From the NCBI RefSeq assembly GCF_018320785.1, contig NC_054866.1, positions 30,915,000-30,978,999 on the forward strand: 64,000 bases of DNA, given 5' to 3'. Shown here in pieces: positions 47,946-62,099 of this stretch (the first letter of the stretch is position 1; the number at the start of each line of letters is the position of its first letter). A model generated the notes under the pieces. That model worked only from the letters and a program-made list of their open reading frames with translations. It had not been told where the DNA came from and made no database searches. The position numbers and the translations under genes were made by a program. The DNA comes from Cheilinus undulatus (Eukaryota > Chordata > Actinopteri > Labriformes > Labridae).

Positions 47946-49244
47946 ATGTTAAAACTGTTGCATATTATACCTTTAAATGTAAGCAGGTTTTAGCCACGCC
48001 CCACCCTATATTACTTTTATTGGGCATAGCTTTAAAAAAGTGGGGGTCTATGTAAAATAACCACTGGAAATGACATTAAATTCTTAAGAAAAACACAAGA
48101 ACCTCAAACTACAAGATGAGTGCATTCCTTATATTGTAGTATAAGCTTTTGGTTACATAGCATCATCAAGCTCTTCTCTCCCGTCTCTCTTTTCCTCCAT
48201 GTGAGCCTGTGCTCCAAAGGGTTACTGTGGCTCCAGAGCCCCACATGTGTAAGGGGATATCTCCTCTCCTCGGTCAGCCTACAGCAGGGAGCTAACCCAG
48301 AGACGCTGCTGCTGCCCCGGCACTCTGCAGGCAGAGCAGTTAGAGGGAAGAAAAGACAAGGAGCAAGGATATGAAAATATCATCAGAGGACTGCAAAGCT
48401 GCTTGATACTAGCTCCTAAAATTCTTGTGCAAACACTGTACACATTCTGAAAATGCACATACACACAAACAGTCCTGGCGTATGTCTGGAGGAGGGATCA
48501 ACTAGATCAACCACAGTGCTTGGCTCTCCCCCATTTTCTGTCTGCAGCCCTACAAAGGTGAAACATCACCACTTTGTTAGTTTTGGAGGCTTTCTGATTA
48601 CCTCTGACTACTCTGTTCAAACAAACCATTATGAGCAAAAATATTACATCTCTTCAGAGAGTATTAGGAGTATTACAGCTCAGTGGCATGTGATAGTGAT
48701 CAGCCCACAATGCAAATATTGTTTTTCTGTATCTGGAGTTTTCATTCCCAACTATGTAAGCAACATGTTCCAGTTTGGGAATATTCTCTTAATCCAACAC
48801 TGCTTTTTATTAAAACAAGACAAACCTGATGATTAAATACAGATGAGGCAGGCTATTTGTTCTCTTCAGTGGCAGAAAATTGCTGTTTTTGGTGAAAAGC
48901 TCAATCTGGGTGGCACAAATCCCATGCAAATGTAACAGTTTCACAGCAAACCGTGTGCAAGTCCATGCACATCATGCACACACATAAACACACACATGAC
49001 TGGAATGCAGCCTAAGCACCCTGTGCTGTGGTCAAAGCTGAATGCCTCACAAATAATCATGATTTTGCCTCTTGAAAGGGTGCAAATACTTCACATTTCT
49101 AACAGTAAAAGTTCAAGGGCACATGTTTGTGTTTGCAGTCACTTACTGGTTTCAGTGGTATGACTTAAAAAGAGCCTACAGATTTATTTTAAACAGATAT
49201 TTGGAAAGTTATGCTTCATTAAAATCTCCATGGTCTGGCTTATA

Positions 49245-49815
49245 CACTGAGTGACCACTTTATCCGGTATACTAGTTTAACTACTCATTACTGTAAATAT
49301 CTTATCAGTCAATCACATGGCAGCAGCCAAGGCATATAGGCATGGTCAAGACAATTTGCTTAAGTTCAAACCGAGCATCAGAGTGAGGAAAAAGGTGATT
49401 AAAGTGACTTTGAACATGCCATAGATGGTCATTCCAGACCGGTCATTCCAGGCTGGTCTGACTATTTTACAAACAGCTGATCCACTGGGAGAGTATAAAC
49501 AATGGACCAAAAATGAGAAAAAAAAGGATCTTAAAAAAAAGAGAGAAAAGAGAAGAGCACAACATGTCAAACCTTGAAGCAGATGGGCTACAGCAGCAGA
49601 GGACCACTCCAGTCTGCTAAGTACAGGAAACTAAGGCTACATTCACACAGGCTCACCAAAAATGGCAAATAGAACATTGACAAACATGACATCTAATGGG
49701 TCTTGATTTTTGCTGTGACCCTTGGCTGGTAAGGTCAGAATCTGGCATGAACAACATGAAAGAATGCCAGACCAACAACCAACATAGGTGGTTTTTGGAT
49801 GCCCCAGGCAAAGAG
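49245..49815 (+). mobile_element. relic of a second Tc1-like family
   Basis: The left end is CACTGAGTGACCACTTTATC after TA. Then follow CAATCACATGGCAGCAGCC, CAAACCGAGCATCAGAGTG, GCAGATGGGCTACAGCAGC and CAACATGAAAGAATGCC, in the order of a common fish Tc1-like element. Internal parts and the right end are missing. Confidence 0.78.
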
Positions 49816-50440
49816 CATTACAAGGCCATTCTCTATTTTGGTTGAAAAAATATAGAAGTGAAAATATTAAGAAGCATTTCTTTAAATAAAATAAAATCAC
49901 TTAACTACATAACTGCCGGATATGCCCAAATGTGAGAAAGGAGAACTAGCTCATATTTAAGTAATAACTTAGCTTAAAGTGTTCACATCTAAGTAGTTTT
50001 ACATGTCTCAAGACAAGGTGCATCTTGTAAAAAAGAGCACTACAGTTGTCTTCTCAGTTCTTCTGCTACACAATTATCCACTATTTTATTCATTTGCCTG
50101 GATGAATACAATAGGAAACCAGGTGGCACCTGTTTTCCTGAGACTTGATGCCTTTTTTCCTTACGTCTTTTTTCCTGACACCTGAGGATACCCTTAAATG
50201 AACACCATAGCCTGGTTTTTGTGTATTAAAAGTATCAAAATAAGATGAGGAATGAGACTTCTAAGGAGCTTGACCCAGACACTGATGAAATGACTTGGAG
50301 GTGGCAAAGACGGGATCCAGGATGGCATGAAGGAGCTGGACTTTGGCACCAATGAGATGCAATGGAGGTGGCTGGGGTGGAGGAGAGTTGCGATAAAATA
50401 ACAGACTGACTGCTGAGGAGAGGAGAAGAGATTTTTTTAA

Positions 50441-50610
50441 AGATATATTTTGGGGTTTTTAATGCCTTTATTTGTAGAGTAGGACAGTGGATAGAGTCAG
50501 AAACAGGGACCGGAGAGTAGGGGAGAGACATGGGGGAAAGGAGCCACAGGCTGAACTTGAACCTGGGCTGCCTGCACACATGGGGCACAACCCAGGAGAC
50601 CAGACTTTAA
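50441..50610 (-). repeat. minus-strand copy of the tRNA-derived SINE
   Basis: The reverse complement aligns with 4739-4916: TGCCCCATGTGTGCAGGCAG, a B-box-like GGTTCAAGTTC, GCCTGTGGCTCC, and AATAAAGGCATTAAAAACCCC at its end. Confidence 0.75.
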
Positions 50611-53139
50611 GGTATGACAGTAGCAGAGTGATTGGATCAAGAGAGGTCATGGCAGAAAAGGATTGGCTCAGGGCAGCTGATTATAAATGAAAGAATGAAT
50701 GAAACGAAAATGTCTTCCTGCTTGAACTTATGCTAAGCTTCATTGTTTGCTGCCATGTGATAGGCTGATTAGACAATTGTGTTGAAGAGCAGTTGCAGAG
50801 GTGTATCTAATATAATGATTAATGAGTTTTTATACGTAAAATGCTAGCCTTTATCATGTTTTTAAATATTCACATACAAAAAAAATCTAGATGTAAACAG
50901 ACATGAAAACATTTCAGTGTCATTATCTACAGTTGCACATGATTGTTTTCTTATTGAGTCAATGCATCACTCTTCAAGATAGCGAGAGTTAAGATAAAGC
51001 AACTTCTGCAGCTGTGTTGTTCAACTGAAAACAAATACCTACAGGAGGCTGACCTGACAAGACTGCGGTGTCACAGGTTTAAGCTTCAGGAATGCAAACA
51101 GTTTCCTTTCATTTGGGTGAACAACTCAGTATATATGAGTGGGATCACACCATTAAATCAAGTGAACACTTTATGAAGGATGATGCAATTGTTGCTAAAG
51201 ATGTACACCCTTGAAACATGGTGTAAAAATAATAAAATACCAATGATTTTCCCTTTTACCCCTGTCAAAATACAGATTTGTCTCCTCTCTTGTCTGCTGT
51301 TTTATTAATTTGAGGTACTGACTAAGGTAAGATACCTTAAACTTTGATGCCCTACTAGTAAACATGAAGTGATTTATTTTTTTATATCACAACAGCAAAA
51401 ATAGCAGTCCCAGGAATCAGAATCCAAGTAACATTTGCAAATTACTTAATTTTAATGGCTTCTGCACATGGCCTTAATTGCACAAGTACATGCAATGGTA
51501 ACATCTCTCTAGTGCTCAGCTTTTAGGTTGAAAACATGGCAGAAGATCTGAACTTATTGGAAAATTGTGGCACTTTTAGATAAGTGCAATTGTCTCATTT
51601 ACATACAGTTAGAATAAAGAAGTATTCAAGTAATACACATGTTAACAACCCTAGCACTGACAGTAAACCATACACTGCCCTTTGTGTCAGGAATAACTGC
51701 AGGACATCACAATAGCTAGTTAATAATAAACCCCCTCTGTACACTGTAGCTTGTGTCTGTCTTTGCTATCAGCCTGAGTCATTGTGGCAGAACAGCCTCA
51801 TACTGCTACTGCACTTTGGACTGCTTTGTGTGTTTCTAGTGTATTTGTGTGGCTGCAGAGTCACAGTGCAACAAGCGAGCACATGATTTCAAATTAAGCT
51901 CAAAAATTGCTGTTGCATTATAAGAGTGAAGCAAGGTGTAAGCTTTGCGTGTTTGCAGAGAAAGCGGGGAAGGTTTTAAATAAAGTTGACTTTGGGGAAT
52001 CCCATCTCATCACCTCCAGCTTTAGTGCAGCTCTTTAAATGCTCTAACTAAGACGTAGCCTGAGAATACTTAAGGACTAAACTCCATCACAAAAGGGGGT
52101 GTTTGCCTGATCTCCACTCCTTCAGTCTATCAGGGTGCAGGGCCCAGTTTGGTTTGCCAGGCCCGGCAATGCAATGTTTACTCTGCTTTACAGCCTGTCT
52201 GTTTGTTTTACCCTTCACTGGAGTCTCAGCAGCACTCAAGAAGTCCTGCCACATTTGGGGTCACTTGTAGCCCACCCACCCAGACAGCAGTCTGTCAGCC
52301 AAAGAGATAACAACACATCCATAAGGTGGTTGGCTGCAGGGATGTAAACCTCCCCCATGAAACAAACACACTAAGTAATAATCTACCATTTAATGTGGCT
52401 GGCAGATCTCCCTCTGATATGCCACTTTTCTCTTTCTCAAGTTTGCCAGGCTTTCCCTTGAGGACATCATAAAACTAAATCACATACGTCAGTCGAAAGA
52501 AAGAAAAAAACGTCTGTATTTTTTTCTCTTTTAGCTGGAACCTGTTCATCAACTATATGTTGTCATGGAAGGTAACAATTATATGATAGATTTATTTCAG
52601 AGGGTATCACACCTGAGTTCATAAAAGAAAAATGCTCTAGAGAAAAAAAAGACAGAAAGATTGGAGTTAGAAAAAAATAAACACCACAATAATAGAAGAG
52701 TCTTTGCTTTGCTCATTTGGCTGTAGAGTAGCCTGCTGTGCTGATTTTCACAGTGTAAGTCTAAATTTCACACATCTGCAATGCAAGTAAGCCACAAGGA
52801 TTTATGTGCCAAAAAGCTTAATAGATGAACTCACTGGGGGATAAAGTGACACAGCCAACAATTGCTTAAGTTTTATGGAAGTCTAAGGAGGACATGGATC
52901 CATAAACTTTATAAACTCTGTTTTGCCGTAATGAGTAATGCACAGCTGTTTTCATGGGGTCTCTTCTTATTTATCATGTTAACTTGGGATAAAAACATTT
53001 GGTATTAAGTGATGAATTACTGTTAGTTGTTTTCTAAAGATCTTGAGAAATTTATTTGCTTTGTTTGTCATTAAAAACTGTATTTCCACCAAACAGTCTG
53101 GTTTAGCTCATTTTGGTTTAGAAAACCAAATCTGAGAGA
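50611..53139. other. intergenic, no gene seen
   Basis: AT-rich sequence without recognisable exons, RNA genes or named repeats. Confidence 0.4.
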
Positions 53140-54225
53140 AGTCTGGCTGCAGACCACTACTGTGAGACGCCACATCTGTCAGAGTAATGTTTTATTATTT
53201 TTTTTTTATATTCAACTTTATTGATATACAAAGTCTGGCAGTCACAGTCATGAAATAACCAAAAATATTACACACGGAGCAATATTATACTAATAAAACA
53301 GAAAAGGGTCCAACATATTGTCATGTACAGACCTGTTTTAGAAATAATTACCTGAACCGTGGCCTGCTTTAGCTTTTAGTTTAGGCCAAAGCTAACATAG
53401 CTAAAGCAAGCCACTGTTCACATTACTACCTTTTAAATTGGTCTAGCTTTAGCAAATCTAGCATAATCAAACGTAGCAAACATAGCTTCATTTGCTTTAG
53501 CTCTAGCCAGTTAGTTATGTAGCACTTTACATGAAGCTTTGTTAGCTTTGGATTTAGCTGTGTTAGCTATGTAGGCTATACAGTTTACGTAGGTTAAATA
53601 GCTAGAGGGAAGCTAAAGCATGCCACTGTTCACATAACTACTTCTTAAACAGTCAAGCTTTAGCAAATGTAGCATAATCTAACATAGCTAACATAGCTTC
53701 ATTTGCTTTAGCTCTAGTCAGTTAATTATGTAGTAATGTTACCTGTGCAGTTTACATAGCTAACGTAGCGTTGGTAGCTTTGGATTTAGCTGCGTTAGCT
53801 ATGATGTCTATGTAGTTTACGTAGGTTCAATAGCTAGAGGGAAGGTAAAGCAAATGTAGCATAATCTAATATAACTAACATAGCTTCATTTGCTTTATCT
53901 TTAGCTACTTTAGCTATGTAGTTACATTAAATATGCAGTTTCTGTATGTTACATAGCTTTGTTAGCTTTAGATTTAGCTACATTGGCTGTGTTGTCTACG
54001 TTATCTACGTAGCTTCAATAACGAGTGTTGTCATGGAGGACAAGCCCTGTAAGCAGACTGTTTACTCAGCTTTAATAAACATTTTGTAATAGGTTTTGTA
54101 GGTCAGGTTTTTGACCTTTAACTTTTGGTATCCTAACCCTTACCTTCACCCTAACTGGAAGTTTAATCCGATTTTATTTTGAAAGTTTTGGCCTGAATTT
54201 CCATTCTGCCAAAAAGTCAGACAGA
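53140..54225 (-). repeat. TAGCTA-rich repeat, copy C, next to a plus-strand 5' fragment
   Basis: 53204-54225 is a minus-strand copy. Its reverse complement has CGGATTAAACTTCCAGTTAG, AAACAGTCTGCTTACAGGGC with TTGTCCTCCATG, a long GCTAACATAGC core, GGTTATTTCATGACTGTGAC and a poly(A)-like end. Just left, 53143-53190 (GTCTGGCTGCAGACCACTAC onward) is the 5' start of another copy in plus orientation, so the locus is a head-to-tail inversion or nested insertion. Confidence 0.65.
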
Positions 54226-54849
54226 ACAGGTTGGTTATATTGGTACCTTTCCCAACTTTTTTGGTGATCTAAATAACTGTGAACCAAAGTGAACTTATTC
54301 AGCCCTTTTGAAAATAACATTTAAAGATGCATTTCCTCTCAGGGCTTCCATAATAGAATGACATATGTAATGGTTTCTGCAGAATTGATTATACTCTTAA
54401 TTCATGCCCCACATTTTTCAGCGGCCTATTCAGCCAAGGATAAGCTGCCTATGTTGCATAATTAGTCCACATAAAAGTAGGCCTTTTGTATTCACACAAT
54501 GACACAACTTCTGCTGCTTGACTTCAGGTAGTTGAATAACGTAGAGGTAAGAAATCTGTAGAAAGTAGCACTGCTGGTTCCTTTCATCACTGTTTTAGAT
54601 CGACTAGCCTACATTTATTATTTTTGATTTGTGACGGCTGTAAACTTTAAATGTTGCCTGTGAGATAAATCTGTTGGCATTTCCTTCTTCTGCTTCTTGT
54701 TTGTTTTTTGATTAGCATCAGTTGCAGGTCATAGTTTGCTCACCAGTCTCTCACTTATCCCTACATGCTCAGAACAACTCACTCAAAACTGTGATTTACA
54801 AATCCCAACAACACCTTAGTTATAATTGTTGGGGGTATTATTAGTTCAG

Positions 54850-55752
<903 letters not shown>

Positions 55753-56119
55753 TGACACCAAAATGCTCAGAAGACAGTCAAAGACAGTGTCACGTTACTA
55801 TTGCCTAGTTAACGTCAAATTCACCCCAAATAGAACTCGTTAAAGCTCAACCTAAACACTTAGAAGGGTTGTCATGCTACCAACATTTCAAAACTTTGAT
55901 TATACTAGACTATCGATACCTGTTCAGCTACCAAGGTAATCAGAACAGCAGTCTTAGACAACCAATATTTGGTCATTTCGTGCTTGAACTACCAAGTATT
56001 ACAAGCAAACTTTGGCCTACCTTGTCTGAATATAATAAGCTTTTAAAATAAAGTTTTCCAGGATTAATTCCTCCTTAAAACACGTTATTAGTTTCAGAGT
56101 TTCCGAATTTTTTAATCCC

Positions 56120-56122
56120 TTA

Positions 56123-56155
<33 letters not shown>
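56120..56155 (+). repeat. (TA)n microsatellite followed by T run
   Basis: About nine TA units and then about 16 T, in oaf intron 1. Confidence 0.85.
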
Positions 56156-56483
56156 ACAATTTTACCAGGCTGTCAATACCTGTCTGAAAATAGAAGTATT
56201 TGACATCAAATATTTGGTCATTTCTTGCTTTAACTACAAAAAGGTGCAGACAAACTTTGGCATGCTTTTTCTAAAGTGTCCAAATCTTTTTAAAACCCTG
56301 TTTTTAAGGATTAATTCTTCTCCTACACACCTGCCTTATGAGTAGTTTTCTAAAATTTCAGCATTTTCAATCCTATACAACTCATTAAAATAAAAAAATG
56401 TAATGTTTACGTATGGTACTGAAGTAAACAATCTTAACAGTAAGGTAGGGTCCCTATCAGTTCTCCCTGAGGGATCCCTAGTA

Positions 56484-56683
56484 CAGTGGTTTTCATCTTT
56501 ATTTTGCACAGGGCACAACATCTTAAGGCATACCACATCCATTTCATATAGCCTCTTTAAAACATGGTGCAGTAACTTAAGTTGTTGTGTAGTTGTTTTA
56601 ATGGTTGAAAAATTCCCATGGCACACCTAGACTTGCCTTAAGGGCACCAGTGTACACCTTGCCACATCATTTGAGAACCACTG
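56484..56683. mobile_element. hAT-like MITE, 200 bp
   Basis: The ends are CAGTGGTTTTCAT and GAGAACCACTG, decayed inverted repeats of the CAGTGGTTCTC type. The flanks CCCTAGTA and CCCTGATA match at 6 of 8 positions, the 8-bp target duplication of hAT elements. It has no coding capacity. Another fragment with the same GTTCTCAACC word follows at 56736. Confidence 0.72.
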
Positions 56684-56739
56684 CCCTGATAGCTAAACCA
56701 AACTATTTACAGTCTTTATGGGTTCAAATAGATGGGTAG

Positions 56740-59700
56740 TTCTCAACCATTGGGTCAGGACCCCAAAACTGGGTTGTAAATGTGCCTGGGGAAAATGGGG
56801 CTAAAGTTGATGTTTTAAGGAAGCTTTAAGCAGGCATACATCACTGTATTTTATTTTGTTTTACTCAAGGTTTCTGTGATGATAAATACATTTTGTCATT
56901 TTCTTAAGATTGTGGCTCATTCATTTCAGTCTATCAGGATAGCAAAGCTGTTTTTCTCATAAGAAAACGTTGATATTTCAAGATATCTTGAAACCAACCA
57001 AAATTTACATGTTATCACGAGAAAAGGAGAAGTATGATGCATGTTTGCCCCTCTCTGGGTTCCGTAATGTTGCACTTCACATGCTTGTTTTGCGCTGTCT
57101 CTTTTTTTTTTTTTTGGTTTCATTTTGTTCCTTCTAAGGTCCGGACTGTAAAATTTTTTTTTTATTATATAAATTTGAGAGAATTCAAAGGTTCAAATAT
57201 TTGGTCACAATTTCTCATAAAGGAGGTACTGCCTGGTCCTGAGACAGCTATTTTACTGACTTGGGATCCCAGAACTAAATCAAACCAAAAAGGGTGTAAG
57301 TTCCCATGACCAGAAACTGCTGCAGTTAAAAGAAAAAGCCCAGTCATGACCTCCCAAGGGCTGAGATAATGTTAAAAAGAGAGTTATTACTAATGACTGC
57401 AAGTTCATCTATCTCTTGAGTCCATTTCCCACATTTGTTTCCAAAATATGAAGCCAACTATCCTCCTAACCTACTTCCATTCAAGGACGAATTCAAGACA
57501 CAATGACCTAATCAAGCTTAGTGTTTTCTCTAGGCAGGGATGCAGGCCAGCATATCTTCAAGGAAAACATCCAAAAAGCCTGAAACACTCCAGAGCAGAC
57601 CCTATCTCTCACATGAACTTAAGTAGAAGTCTTCATTGATCTTTTTCCATCTCAGTGTGAGTTTCACTGAGGTCAACACAGCTGCTGCTCCTCAGATGTA
57701 GACGTCCACAGACCCCAGTGGCCCTGCTGCTCCCAGGTCCAGAGCTCATCATTAGCCGCCATATTTAGCATTCTTCTAAAAGTAGACGAGCAGATCGAGT
57801 ATCTCCCTCCTTCAGTCGGTGCTGCATCCATGGGGTTTTTTTTTGAAAGATGACTCTATTTCACTTTGACAATGAGTATTCAGAGACGCATAAATGTCAG
57901 CCCTGGAAGGAAAACTACAACTGCGGTGTGAACAGCCGAATTGGGTGAGTGGGGGGGACTTGGAGAGGCGCACAGAGCAAAGGCATGTGTCTGTGATGGT
58001 TGCTGTCACACAGAAGCTGACAGGCTGGCGAGATGTGAAGGGGGAGATTTACCAGGATTAAGTGGGCATGTCTGACCTTTTTGATCTGCACGTCTGGTTC
58101 ACTAACCAAAACAGCTAATTTCGAGTTGAAAGAGAAGAGGCCGTCACCCCCAATCATTGGTGACAAAACTGATCCAAAGAGACATACACTGATCTGTGAG
58201 CAGAGAGCCTTTTGCTTGGGCGGTGCGGGGGCCTTTATGTTGCTGCACCCCTTCATGCATACACATATGGTTGTGTTTATCTGAATAAAGCCAACAGAAC
58301 CCCTTAGATCACTTTACTTTTCCGCTGCTTGATTTATCTCTTTGGTTGTAGGTCAGCCTCCCTCCCGCCTCCCCCCTCTTCTTCTCCCTCTGTCCCCCTC
58401 TCTGTCTCTGCCTCGCTCCTTTCTGCTCTCCTCTCATTTCTTCTGCATGTGGTTTTCATTTAGAGCTTGTGCACTATCTCCAAGATTTATGGAAAGTTGG
58501 ATGAGCTGTCACTTCCAGCTGCCATGAATATACAGTCCAGCACGTGGGAAGTAGAGCATTATAACAGGGATGTTACCCACTGGAGATTTATAATGAAAAA
58601 CACAGCCAAGAAGTGGAAAGGTGATTTAAAAGTTGAACTACTTTTTAAAGGGTTTAATCCCTATTAATCATCTTTTACAGGGATTAATCCAATTACAGAT
58701 GCTCGATTCCTCCTGGACTGAAGCCTTTGTTCAAGCAAATGATCCCATCTTTGTTATGACAAGACAGTTTCAAAAAGATCCCAGTAAATAATCCACAGAC
58801 AGCAGGCGTCTCGCTCATCTCTGCTTTGCGAATACGTGGCAAAGATGAGATGGTAAATGTTAGAACCATTAGACACTGGCTGAGCAAAAAGGAAGTTTAG
58901 TCAACCTTATCCAAGCAGTGAATCCCTGTGAGAACCAGACATGCTGCGATTTCAGGAGGGTCTGTCTGCAGACATATGGAAAAGATGATGCGGTTCAGCT
59001 CTTTCCTTACACCTTTGTGTCATGTTGAGTAAATCTCAACATGTAGATGGCATCGTCCATTAAGTTAAACCCTTATAGAACTGTGCTGGTGTCAGTTTTA
59101 AGCAAGAGGGCCATCATGGTAGTGATATAATTTTGTTTGTATGTTGCTCAACCCACTTTTAGCAGAGTATGGGGAGACTTCTTGTCAGTAATTTCACTAT
59201 TTCATTCCCATCTTGTATCATGTTGATGTATTTACAGCACAGTCAACTCCTAATTATGTAAAATTGCTGCAGTCTGTTTGCAGTTCAGTGATATACAGAT
59301 GACAACATGCAGTTTTGCAACACAAGACAAACCCCATGTGCTGTTGCAGCTCTGTAAACAGGACAGCTCTTAAGTCATATGATAGCAGAAATTTCCCATG
59401 TGCTTTTTTCACTTTTGCATGGATTTATGGTCAAACACAATCACAGACCTTGAGCTAAACATGTTTTTGAGTTAAAAGCAAATGTCTTGCCTATCTGGAA
59501 GGCTGTTTTGGCTCCTTCCAGATATATAAAGCTAATCAGTTTGTACTCTTTGAGCCCCATTTTTCATGTTTAACCAGCAGGTTTGATCAATGCAGGGATG
59601 TGAAGGACTGCAGTCTTGAATGAGTGAACACTTGAGGAGAGTGCATCCTTGTACGTCTTAAACCTTGATTGTCTTGGCATTTTAAAACAGATTTGATTCA

Positions 59701-59975
59701 AGTAAAAAATCATCTAGAATTTGTCCAGAACTAAATCATTAAATACAAATGGGCTGATTGAATCTGTAAATTTCTCCACCTACAAATCATGTTGTAATAG
59801 TCTGCTGTCATAGATGCACCAACATGCCAAAAAAGCTAAAAAGAGCTTGCCTTGGAGATGGGATAAACCCCTTAAGCTGTTATTTGAATAATAAGAGATG
59901 TTTTATTTTGTATTTTTCTTGCTAGTGCTGCCAAGGTCTTTAATGCAGGGATTCTGTCGCTGTAGCAATAGGAAG
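56740..59975. other. oaf intron 1, no exon seen
   Basis: Nothing matching OAF exon 2 was found. 57640-58060 is repeat-free and less AT-rich, possibly regulatory. 58355-58440 is a pyrimidine-rich tract. Confidence 0.4.
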
Positions 59976-60602
59976 TAGAGCCTGACCAGTTGATCGGCGG
60001 GCCGATTAATCGGGCCAATTATAACGTATTACAGATTAATCAACATAGGCCAATATGTAGCCGATATATTAACCCTTAGAGCTCACGCAGCACGGATACG
60101 TGTGGCAGGCACATCCCTTTATCAATCACTTGGTAAAGTTTGAACCATAAGTCGTAGTCACTAACATTTTCTAGTGAGCCTCTAGAGAGTCTCTGAGGAC
60201 AATGTTGTCCTATACAACAATACGTGACACAGTTTATAAAACGTTGATAACTTTTGAACCGTAAGTCATAGAAACTTACTCCTTTTTCCTCTGAAAGCTG
60301 ACCATTTTGCCGTTCGTTTGTGACCATCGATGTCTCTGTAGCTCTAAAGGACACAGTGTAGCGAGCCCAGAACTTTGGTGACTTTTCAGGGTCTTTGGAG
60401 ATTAAATCCACAGCATTACATTCGATAATAAGCATTTTTTTAATCCATTTTCGATAGTGTACTTTGACTTTCTTAAGTGGGCAGCCATATTTGTTTTGAC
60501 ATGCAAAGCATTGTGGGAGTTGTAGTAGTAGTTTTTTTTTTTTTTAGCCCCCAATATCGGTATCGGCATCGGCCCCAACAATCCCATATCGGTCGGGCTC
60601 TA
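59976..60602. mobile_element. hAT-like element, 627 bp, perfect 8-bp target duplication
   Basis: It begins TAGAGCCTGACC and ends GGTCGGGCTCTA, flanked on both sides by ATAGGAAG (59968-59975 and 60603-60610). Subterminal ATCGG/CCGAT words are dense at both ends (GGCCGATTAATCGGG, TATCGGTATCGGCATCGGCC). A minus frame of 119 codons (60076-60435) lies inside; it contains two similar segments, SFYDLRFKSYQ and SDYDLWFKLYQ, and matches no family I know. Confidence 0.88.
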
Positions 60603-61012
60603 ATAGGAAGGGTCTTATACGGCTCTCTTTCTTAAGTGTCTTGAGAACATTTGTCATGATTTGGCACATTGCAAATAAAAACAGTACTGCAAAAAAAAAA
60701 AAACAAGTACTGTAAAGACTGAATAATGAGTTGTACCGGTAACAAACACCCTGTCTGTTTTGAGGGTTTCCTAGAGGCGACAAAAGGATCTGACAACTCT
60801 GCTAAACAGAATTGAAATTCTCACCTGTATGTAACGAATTCAATCAGCAAAGTCTACAACATGCGGGTTCTGTGTAGCTGTGTAGCTGTTTAGATCTTCT
60901 GGTACCATCTGTTTTTGCCTTGTGGAGTTTACACTCCTGCTAGATATTGCAAAATAGTAATGTTTGATTGTTGTGAAGTATGGACTTCCAACCCTAACAG
61001 ATTTGTCTAGAG

Positions 61013-61673
61013 AAAGGGTGCCAAAACAGCAGCTTGTGGGTCAACTACAGCCTGTGTTTTTTTTTAATTGACCCACATCAAAGCATAATGTCCTTGCTTT
61101 TTTGTGTTATGTTTCTTAGTTTTGACACAAGGAGGTGTTGTTTTCCAGGGCTGAAATTGGACACCATAAATACTAAATGCATTCACCACTAAATAATAAT
61201 ATCTCAATTCATAACATCGTAATGAATGTAGAGAGACGGATTACAGCAGATGTGTCGATGAAGACTGGTGTTGCTGCAGAGTTTTACATTGTTTATTGCA
61301 CAGTTTGCAAGACTCACATCAAACTCCTGTCTTTCTGGTGTCTGAAGAAACCCCAAACAACCCAATATCTTTGCTTTTAGCCTTCTAGTAGATAGCCACT
61401 ATGATCCTCGTTACCATTGTGAGTGCCACCTGTGTTAGGGTGTAAGGGATGTGCTGTGTCATGCAATTTTACGACTGCTGCATTCGCAGCCACACCCATT
61501 CTGTAACATCTGTATCACTGTACATATCGGCAAAGAGTGTGTGAAGATATATCCCTGTATACCCTGTATATATTTTTGAGTCCTGGCCTAGTGATATATC
61601 AAAGATGGCCTGCTACCCTTATATTTTTAAGGATGTGGCCCCCAGTTAAAAAAAAAAAATCTGGACACCCCTG
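61013..61673. mobile_element. hAT-like element, 661 bp, 8-bp target duplication
   Basis: The ends AAAGGGTGCCAAAAC and CTGGACACCCCTG are decayed inverses of the CAGGGGTGxCCAAA type of hAT terminus. The flanks GTCTAGAG (61005-61012) and GTCTATAG (61674-61681) match at 7 of 8. No transposase frame survives. Confidence 0.78.
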
Positions 61674-62099
61674 GTCTATAGTCATGCTGCCCACCTCTAC
61701 TGGTCACTTGTTTTTAATTGTCTCCAGCCTGGTCTGTGTTTTTATACCCCAGCATATTTTGTACAATGAAGCAGCCGCCCGCAATGTATAAATTGGGGCA
61801 AATTTGCAATCACATTGGTACATTTGCAGTGGCAGATGCACTTGTGCTCATGACAGTATGTGTTTCAGCATTTTTTACTATTTTTTGCGATCACATTTTT
61901 GTTAACATTTACAAAGATATGTAGTTCATTGTAGTAACAACTAAATGATACAAGTCAAGGCATATCAAATTAAGATAAAATAACACAGGGCAAAACAAAA
62001 TATACAAAAGGCGATGTCCCCCCTCCCCAGATAGATCTCAATGAAATATAATAACACATAATATGATAACAATGATAAATAGTGATGATAAATGGTATA

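Noticed and set aside
58467..58667. Frame MCTISKIYGKLDELSLPAAM... after a pyrimidine tract, considered as oaf exon 2
   Set aside because: OAF exon 2 should begin with a DVKVFRALILGELEKG-like sequence; this does not resemble it.
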